Shown here piece by piece: positions 57,235-64,000 of a DNA stretch of 64,000 nt. Every line of letters starts with the position of its first letter. Positions within the stretch are counted from its first letter, which is position 1. The stretch is taken from assembly GCA_033032175.1 (NCBI GenBank), contig CM065319.1:15783018-15847017 (forward strand), read 5' to 3'. The translations under genes and the position numbers were made by a program. The DNA is from Saturnia japonica. Its lineage: Eukaryota; Arthropoda; Insecta; Lepidoptera; Saturniidae. Below the pieces are notes generated by a model. It did not search any database and was not told the DNA's origin. It saw only the letters and a list, made by a program, of their open reading frames with translations.

Positions 57235-57425
57235 TCCAGTGAAATAACCTTGTGTTGAGTTTCTGCGGTGAGTAACTTTTCAGAGCTCCTTGGGGTGGGG
57301 GGTTCAATGTTGGTAACGAACTAGTGATCACTAGCTAACTCGTATGGTATTACAAGCGTCCATAGGCTATGGTAGCTACTTATCATCAGGCGGGCCGTAT
57401 GCTTGTTTGCCCCCTATGTAGTTCT
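57235..57425 (+). repeat. Dispersed repeat A copy
   Basis: AAATAACCTTGTGTTGAG, CAGAGCTCCTTGGGGTGG, ACAAGCGTCCATAGGC, TATCATCAGGCGGGCCG and TATGCTTGTTTGCCCCC occur in family order. All four copies in this window are on the plus strand. Confidence 0.75.
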
Positions 57426-57629
57426 TTTTTATAAATATGTTATGTAGCGTAAGTTAAAATATACAAAACACGGTCAGAAAACACGCTTTTAAAGTAAAAT
57501 AATGAATACAATAAATCAGACAAAGGATTCCTATGTTTAAGCATATTAATTGAGAGACATATGGACATACAAACATTATAGTGTACTATATAGAGATCAT
57601 ATATAATATTTATATTACTTACATGGTAC

Positions 57630-57795
57630 AATATAGATAATGCTGTGATAGTGGCTGAAGGGCATTTGCACTCAAATGACCTTGACCCCGGTATACGTAG
57701 TGAAAAATCCTAAAATACTGACTCGCTTCAATGTATCGTATTTAGGGCATCAGCCAGTGTTTACCAGTCACCCAGTCACTTTCGCAGTGGTTGAC
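57630..57795 (+). repeat. Possible SINE-like remnant
   Basis: GATAGTGGCTGAAGGGCATTTGC resembles a tRNA-like arm (box A region) and is followed by a GC-richer stretch ending near CAGTCACTTTCGCAGTGG. No second copy is found in the window, so this is weak. Confidence 0.2.
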
Positions 57796-58819
57796 GTTTA
57801 GGTCAGTGTACCCACTTTAGTTATCGATAAATTCTCCTCTCTATTCGTGCAGCTTTACTTAATTCAAATTCGGATTTACAAATGTTCTTTATACTAAAAG
57901 TAAAATCCACATTAACTATTATTTTAAAAGCCCTAATAAAATGATCTTCAAATGCCGGTCACTTCAGTTAAAAGGTCACCGAGTCCTTTGTTTTATTTAT
58001 AATTAGTAATGAACATACTACGTATTGAATACGGCCTTACTAGTCTATGAATAAACAATAGACAATATTGTCTATGGCATGAGAATGATGTGGTAGATAG
58101 AACCTTGTTTTGTGATAGTAACGGATGTTGTGAATGAGATTATATCAGTTTACTGCTCCTTCGTGAGGAAGCTCTAATGTCTTTTTTTACATTTTCAATC
58201 GAATAACACGTTTATTTATGTACTGTAGTAATATTGCTTTACATAAATAGGTACAAAACCATCGACTTTAGAACATTTATTTATTCTAGTTTTATAATTG
58301 CGTATAACGAGTCACGCTAGCTAAATTTTTTTTGTTATTAACTTTTAATTTAGAACCATAACCGAACCTGAACATAAACCTTAGATTTTAAAACTTTATT
58401 TATGAACTGTAAACAAAAAACTCTTAGCTAAGTTACACCCATCGTGCGTGAGAACAGTTCTCTAAACTTCAGACATAACTTGTCGAGCGACTTTAAGTTG
58501 TTGAACCAGCCCAAACGTGAATAATTGGATAACAAAAACAAATTAAAACCATAACACAATTCAAAATATAGCTTCGCTGACAGATAATTGATAAACAAAC
58601 AGACTGACATCTTCGAACGGACTAGTATTAAAAAGATAGGTAGACTGACTGACTACCGAACTGTGGATGAGTACATTAAACAGGGGATCTTCAAATAATG
58701 AGGGATTCTCTTGGTTACCGGATTCTTATTAGTTTAGAAAGTTAATGAAATTCAATAATGGGATAATATAAATAAATAATTTAAATTATAGGATATTATA
58801 GTCTTCTTTTTCTCTTCTT
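57796..58819. other. Unannotated interval
   Basis: AT-rich, no gene or repeat recognised. Confidence 0.5.
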
Positions 58820-59215
58820 TCTCCCGATTATTATCCCAATTTATTTGGGTCAGACCTCGTAGAACTTCTGCGCCACACTGTACGGTTGTCGGTTGTCTCT
58901 TTTGTTGTGTTGCACGCTATTATCTCGTTTTTTATTGTTCGTAGTAATGTGGTCGTCCACGACCTCTCTTCCGTCTTTTATATTCATGGCTTTTTTAGTC
59001 ATATTGTCATCATTCCGCTCTATAATAAGCCTTCGATTCTTATTTGATCAATTTTCGAAACACCACCAGATCAACGTAGCATCCTCATCTCTGCGATGTG
59101 AATTTTCTGGTCATCTGTCTTCCTCATCGGCCAGCACCCCTATCCATATAGTAGGACCGGTCTTACTGGCTCTTGACTCTGATCGGCATATAGGAGTCGT
59201 TTATGATGCTAAACA
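58820..59215 (-). mobile_element. LINE reverse-transcriptase C-terminal remnant (LINE type 4)
   Basis: Read on the minus strand across several frames it gives VLLYG, then TRKFTSQR, MTKKAMNI-like and RKRGRGRPH, ending in ACNTTK-like, DNRTVWR and TRSDPNKLG-like pieces. These follow the order of a familiar insect LINE C terminus that ends WRRxxRxADP. The 117-codon plus frame at 58893-59246 is antisense to it. Confidence 0.65.
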
Positions 59216-59824
59216 AAGATCAACAGACATGTATACATGTACGTAGATATATGTACGTTATAATCAGCATGTTTTGTTCTTTTTTTCTTTAAGTAAGTAA
59301 TATAATTATTTTTATTTTATTTAAATAACATTTATACTATTGAGAAAGCAGTTTCATTTAACAATAAGCAATATTTATTTGTACTAATTTAAAGTATTGG
59401 TTAGTACATAAATAATGGTGTATTAACTGAACAACAGTGTGGTTGGGCTACCCAGCTGCTGTGTTATTTTAGATTGCAAAGTCGTTACGCGGTACGTTGC
59501 ATTAATGTTATGCTTAAATGAAATGAAAATTTCCTGGGTATACACATCCATCTATCGAAACTAGTAAATATATGTTAAAGAGAAAATAAAAATATTTTTT
59601 TTTTTAAATAAGCGTATGAGATTCCTATTTCGTTCAAGTGGAAGGATTTATTTATTACTTTAACGAAGTTACTTATCGCGGATAAAGTGACCGACCGAAC
59701 CGCCACTGAAAATTTAATAAATTTATACTATGTTTATATTTTTATTATAATAATTAATAACAATATATTTATAATCATAACTTTATAAACGTAAACTAAA
59801 AATAACTTATATTAAAAAATCCAA
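59216..59824. other. Unannotated interval
   Basis: AT-rich with two long T/A runs. Nothing is recognised. Confidence 0.5.
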
Positions 59825-59910
59825 ATCAGCAACACTCGAACCGGCGACCACCATTACTGTACATATAACAATGCGTAGAGCTGAGCCAACTCCATGACTG
59901 TAATAATCTT
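59825..59910 (-). repeat. tRNA-derived SINE head
   Basis: The minus strand holds GAGTTGGCTCAGCTCTACGC (box-A-like) and CGGTTCGAGTGTTGC (box-B-like) with TGTACAGTAATGG between them, as in the copy at 13568-13665. Confidence 0.5.
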
Positions 59911-60264
59911 CAAAATCCTATATAGGTTTTTAAAATGTCAGATAAATTACCACCCCACCCCGCGATAATTAACTTCGTTTTAAAAAAACGCATATCCAGC
60001 ATTCAAATTGTGACTTATGATCTTGGGTTGCTAAAAAATTCAATAGAAAAAGCAATTTTAGTTCTTCCAGTATTTACCCGGTCAAATGGTTAGACCTTTC
60101 TTTCTATAAAAACCTTATTCGGAATATTACTAAGATAAAAAAAAAGCCAAATCGGTCCAACCGTTTTCCAGTGATGCGATTACTAACGAATGAAATTTAA
60201 TTGTTGTTTATATACACTATTTAACTGAATTATAACATATAATTTAATTCGCAAGTCGACTAGT
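59911..60264. other. Unannotated interval
   Basis: AT-rich; AATCGGTCCAACCGTTTTCC near 60150 resembles a phrase common in dispersed lepidopteran repeats. No gene. Confidence 0.45.
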
Positions 60265-60400
60265 CGACACATCTCGAAACCAGAGGGCTGGCCAATACCT
60301 CGGTCAACGAATAAGCATTGCTATACAACGAGGTAATGTACCCAGCCAGCCTTCTTGGTACTTTTCCTTGTGGAAGTGATTTGGATGGCATCCAATACTT
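60265..60400 (+). mobile_element. Transposon-derived peptide remnant
   Basis: One frame reads QYLGQRISIAIQRGN and, after a shift, SLLGTFPCGSDLD. The QRISxAIQRGNxxSxLGT pattern is one I remember from repeated, transposon-associated sequences in butterflies and moths, but I cannot name the family. The DNA also forms an imperfect inverted repeat (GGGCTGGCC and ACCTCG against CGAGGT and CCAGCC). Confidence 0.3.
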
Positions 60401-60882
60401 ATAATAATTTTACATTATTTAGATGCACTACTACTATGTTAGTATTAAACGATCTTTACTTAATTTAATTTGAAATATAACTATTATCCAATTACTAATG
60501 TAAATAGGTATAATTTTATTTTTAGCTTGATCAAAATAGGAACAATAATCTATTTTAATTGACATAAATATGACGTAACTCCTAACCGTATGAGATTCGT
60601 GAAATGGCATAGATATTAAGATTAATGAATTCAAATCTCGGACGTAATACAATGAACATAATCTTCGTCGCAACTCGGAGAGCGAAAGCAGTTATATACA
60701 CATAAAGTACAAGTATTCCATCAACTGCGCTATGATATTACACGTGGTTATTTCCGGCTTTTTTTTTTACTCACTAGTTTTAGTGCAATTTGAATTTGCA
60801 AACTATGTCAGTTAACCACAGTCATATAATAGAGAATTGAAGAATTAATACTTTATTAAAATAATGGAATAAAGAATTGTTA

Positions 60883-61142
60883 ACTGCCTCGTTAGCCTAG
60901 TGGTCGTAAGCGCGATTGCTATGAGCGAGGTCCCAGGTTCGAATCCCAGGTCTAGCAAAGCGTTATTGGAATTTTCCTATGTAATTCTCAGCAGCAGCTC
61001 GGAGTTTGATTTCGTACCCGATTAATGGCAATAGGCTCGCCCCCTATTACATGGGATCTAAAAAACATATTCGGCGAAATGTGGGTGTACATTAGTACAT
61101 CCCTGCCTAACCCTTCGGGGAATACAGGCGTGTTGGTATGAA
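60883..61142 (+). mobile_element. Complete tRNA-derived SINE (family S)
   Basis: The head carries box A (TAGCCTAGTGG, 60893-60903) and box B (GGTTCGAATCC, 60936-60946), the internal RNA polymerase III promoter, spaced as in a tRNA. A unique body follows (ATTAATGGCAATAGGCTCG, CCCCTATTACATGGGATC) and a tail with CTAACCCTTCGGGGAATAC. It is flanked by the perfect 12-bp duplication AAAGAATTGTTA at 60871-60882 and 61143-61154. It does not code for protein and depends on a LINE for mobility. Confidence 0.88.
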
Positions 61143-61259
61143 AAAGAATTGTTACAAAGAAAATGACATAATTACATAGTGTTTCAATTTTTATGTATTG
61201 TGTTTTTATAGTACATAACCATTATAAGACTTATCGTGATAAATGGATCTGATTGCTGA

Positions 61260-61815
61260 GAAACTAAGGAACAAAAAAGATGGATGAAAGAAGATTTGGA
61301 AGAGAGATAGATGCGTATGTCAAGATGAATGTCTAGTGTCATTAATCAAAATACCACCAGTGAAAGAGTAGTTGAGGAATACCTAATAGGTTAGCGTGGT
61401 AAAAGCGTGTTATGAGGTAATATTTATGTAAATATGACACATTTGATGTAATTGTGATGTTAAACTAAGGGCAGGTGTTCACTGGGCGAATATAGCAATA
61501 GAGGAAGACCGAAGAAGTTATGGATGAATTGTGTGAGGAATGGTATGTGTATAAAAAGTGAGAATACTGAACTGACAGCTGAGGTGAGATAAGTTTTAAA
61601 AGGTAGAAGAGTAATTACTAACATCCACTAAATTATTATTATTGTACCTGTTATATTACCATTTGTACAGTTAAAAAAAAAAGATAAACCCGATCGAGTT
61701 TCTCAACGGTTCTTCTCGCTGTCTGGGATATTTTCCGAACCGGCAGAAGTGTTTTGACGTTCATAAGTGCCTTTATTAGGGCCTAAATTGAATAAAGATT
61801 ATTTTGATTTTGATA
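61260..61815 (+). mobile_element. LINE type 3 3-prime region
   Basis: The first part reads with shifts like a reverse-transcriptase C terminus (NRGRPKKLWMNCVRNGM). The UTR from 61625 shares CATCCACTAAATTATTATTA, GGATATTTTCCGAACCGGCA and GTTTTGACGTTCATAAGTGC with the minus-strand copy at 37847. It ends in AATAAAGATTATTTTGATTT, a typical LINE tail. The two parts may belong to one element or to two nested ones. Confidence 0.7.
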
Positions 61816-62458
61816 ATTAACATACTTTAATATTTTCACGCTAATATAATGTTAACAAAAACTCTAGGTTACCAATAAAAGCTGACGCCAAAAATTCATT
61901 ATACCGCGTTCTATGTAACACGTACTTAGGCACGAGAAAGTACTACGCGTTGCGATTTACTGATGTTCAGTGCATTCTTTCACTTTTCCCTCGGATATTT
62001 GCGACACCTCGAGGCACCGAAAACGCCGCGGTCGTTGCGATATCCGCATCTAAACTAATTCACAACCTTTATCGGCTCTAACCATTTGAAAGCTGATTTC
62101 AATTTAATATCTAATAGGGAACATGATAATATGTTTAAAAATTAAAGTTAACTGTTTAGTCGTATTGATTTGTTGATAAAAAACTAAAAAAAATACAAAT
62201 CTTGAAAAAAATACATACTTTTCCTTTAGGAAAATTTTAATAAATTCAACTTTGCATATTATACATTTAAACTTAGTTATATTTATTGAATGATGACGTT
62301 ATGCGCAGTCACATGAACATAATGCCACATTGTGTAGCGCATTTTTTTGTGTAAAATATTTATCTAAACATTTCATTTAAAAAAATGTATATTAATTAAT
62401 AAATATTATTTCACGGGTATTTTTTTCAACACATAAACTTTTTTTCACTTCAATAAAG
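61816..62458. other. Unannotated interval
   Basis: A more balanced patch at 61915-62050 (GACACCTCGAGGCACCG, ACGCCGCGGTCGTTGCG) lies in AT-rich DNA. No coding frame is supported. Confidence 0.45.
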
Positions 62459-62546
62459 ACAATATTTTTATCGGGGGGCCGGATGGTCACATCACGGCAT
62501 CGCACGGCTCGTTCGCGTCGCTAACTACTATAGACATAGACCCGAG
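62459..62546 (+). CDS. Candidate internal exon of an unknown gene, part 1
   Basis: A pyrimidine tract ending TTCAATAAAG precedes the frame NIFIGGPDGHITASHGSF, then ASLTTIDIDPR, which stops exactly at a consensus donor (CCCGAG then GTGAGT). GC content rises sharply inside the exon relative to both flanks, which is a classic exon signature here. The split codon AG plus G joins the next candidate exon at 63280 in frame. I do not recognise the protein. Gly/Ser/Thr-rich composition suggests a linker or a regulatory region. Confidence 0.5.
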
Positions 62547-63279
62547 GTGAGTGAGCATAATTTTGTATTATCTCTCAAACTATGCGTCCAAATAACATGC
62601 TGTAAAAGACGTGTAGCTTTTTTTTCGTAAGGATTAATATGCCATGCTTAAAAATAATGCTCATAAATTAATTTATAATCTCCAACAAAAAAAAAAGGAA
62701 AATACCTTATTGTGGCTCATGTATATTATAATGTGTATATTATTGTTTATGATAATGTATATTAGGTTATACATATATGCTATCGCAGACTTTTTTTATA
62801 TATGTATATACTAATTGACCAATATTTTTGTAGAACATTGTATTGACGTATCATTAACCATTAAGCCAGCGTATGCAACTAAAATTATTTAATAAAATTT
62901 AAAATTAATTTAATGAATATCAGAAATTTCCATACAACTTTCATGATCTTGCTGTGTCTAAGAATGACTTTTGTTGAACAATGCTATAAAAATATGACTA
63001 CATGGAAATAAAAGTAAAAAAACACGAAAAAACACCATTTTGCGTCGACGTCAATGTTTTCATATCTTTGTTTTTATTATAATATTATATATCGTAAACT
63101 CATGTGACAGAATAAGAGAGATAGCGTTAGTCTTGCTTACATAATATATCATATTAATTATCATATTGATTACGCTTAATACCCGGCAGAATCAAATTTT
63201 GTAATTAAATGAAATTAAATAATTATTGTTAATTCAATTTTAAAGCCACTGTAATATTTTTTATCTATTTTCAATTTAG
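62547..63279. other. Possible intron between the two candidate exons
   Basis: AT-rich, 733 bases, GT at the left end and a pyrimidine-rich TATTTTCAATTTAG at the right end. No internal feature. Confidence 0.5.
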
Positions 63280-63395
63280 GTACTTGGGTTCAAAAAGAAC
63301 ATGTCAGTCCCATGATAACCTAAATATAGCATCATACAACTATCTAAGTGCACTAATGACAAACTTCTACAAAATTTTAGCTTCCTCACCTGCAG
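63280..63395 (+). CDS. Candidate exon of an unknown gene, part 2
   Basis: After the acceptor the frame reads YLGSKRTCQSHDNLNIASYN, then YLSALMTNFYKILASSPAG. It may end at the donor-like GCAG then GTGTAG, or run on to a TGA at 63413-63415 as a last exon. The frame joins the exon at 62459-62546 in phase. A phrase NLNIASYNYL is reminiscent of serine palmitoyltransferase, but the surroundings do not fit that enzyme. The family is unknown. Confidence 0.4.
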
Positions 63396-63415
63396 GTGTA
63401 GCCAAGATTCTGTGA

Positions 63416-63760
63416 AAGACCCTTTGGACAATTATATTCGAGTTAAACTGACTTTTAAAATATATTCGTTAAAGAGTGTTCCGGCCAAATTCCATCAGCA
63501 GGTGTTGCACGTCCTCAATCGGTCCACAGGTCTCGTAATTTGGTGAATTTATTTTTTTGATAGGAAATCAAACTTGTTGAGAGGCATGTGAGGTTAAACG
63601 TACGTGTAAGTTCCGTGATTTAACAATTTTCATTAAAATTACTGCCTTTCATTTTAGTGTCCGGGACCACAACTGTGTTGATCTGAATCATTGTATCAAA
63701 CGCTTACCTAATATTGTATGCAGTTTACTTATATAGTTTTTTAATTCACTAACCCCCGAT
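63416..63760. other. Unannotated interval
   Basis: No gene or repeat is recognised in this stretch. Confidence 0.45.
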
Positions 63761-63842
63761 CGTTGGTACCAACGTTGGCGCCAACGTCTGGACGCTTCAC
63801 GCGCTTAAAAATAGGCGTTACCCCAACGTTCGTGCCAACGTG
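63761..63842. repeat. Overlapping perfect palindromes and CCAACGT repeats
   Basis: CGTTGGTACCAACG (63761-63774) and ACGTTGGCGCCAACGT (63772-63787) are perfect palindromes sharing bases. Further CCAACGT and GCCAACGTG words follow at 63822-63842. A minus-strand 80-codon frame covering 63741-63983 reads HVGTNVGV and DVGANVGTND from these repeats and is probably a by-product of them or part of an unrecognised transposon. Confidence 0.6.
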
Positions 63843-64000
63843 TGTAGCCGTGGTGAAACATATACAATAAGATACAAATAGAGACATATCTATGAGTGTG
63901 TAGGTAAAACTGCTAAAGGTCAAAGTCGTGCCTCGAACTCGTACCGTCAACTCTGGCCTTTGTCGTGGAATGAAGTCTCGCATGCCACATCTAGTTGAGG

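Noticed and set aside
58893..59246. A 117-codon plus frame
   Set aside because: It is antisense to a LINE reverse-transcriptase remnant.
60891..60960. A tRNA gene
   Set aside because: It has box A and box B but is the head of a SINE with flanking duplications, and I cannot fold a proper acceptor stem.
63280..63350. Serine palmitoyltransferase exon
   Set aside because: Only NLNIASYNYL resembles the enzyme; the residues around it and the preceding exon do not fit that family.
1..64000. CRISPR arrays, operons, ribosome binding sites, bacterial genes
   Set aside because: Spliced genes, insect retrotransposons and base composition show eukaryotic nuclear DNA; no regularly spaced repeat array was seen.

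Overview
The window looks like nuclear DNA of an insect, most likely a lepidopteran. It is AT-rich, its genes are split by GT-AG introns, and it is packed with transposon remnants of kinds common in moth and butterfly genomes: a BEL/Pao element, a CsRn1-type gypsy element, a mariner, tRNA-derived SINEs and tails of non-LTR elements. I recognise the lepidopteran character from memory of such repeats, not from a search.

One cellular gene can be rebuilt completely. HPS4, a subunit of BLOC-3 (a Rab32/38 activator for lysosome-related organelles), lies on the minus strand from 18016 down to 1926. It has ten coding exons whose phases all fit, giving 851 codons plus a stop. Its introns hold several repeats, including two copies of the same LINE tail in opposite orientation on either side of exon 3.

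From 18951 a divergent plus-strand start resembles the first exon of a THAP zinc-finger gene. It is cut after codon 20 by a 10.9 kb insertion (19011-29926). The insertion is a decayed minus-strand BEL/Pao retrotransposon, inside whose gag lies an apparently intact plus-strand gypsy element (24058-29203) with identical LTRs and one 1347-codon Gag-Pol frame. Both insertions keep their target-site duplications, so the order of events is clear.

From about 30 kb to 64 kb the window is gene-poor and repeat-rich. It holds a MITE-like pair in opposite orientation (31.8 and 50.1 kb), a dead mariner (34.9-36.2 kb), eight copies of one dispersed repeat, a fold-back cluster at 52.7-53.6 kb, several LINE 3-prime ends and an intact-looking SINE with a perfect 12-bp duplication (60.9-61.1 kb). 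Three possible cellular signals stand out: a candidate promoter and first coding exon at 42.58-42.89 kb, two phase-compatible plus-strand exons at 62.46-62.55 and 63.28-63.40 kb from an unrecognised protein, and a weak minus-strand terminal exon near 41.26 kb. Whether the plus-strand exons belong to one gene with a long intron cannot be decided from this sequence alone.
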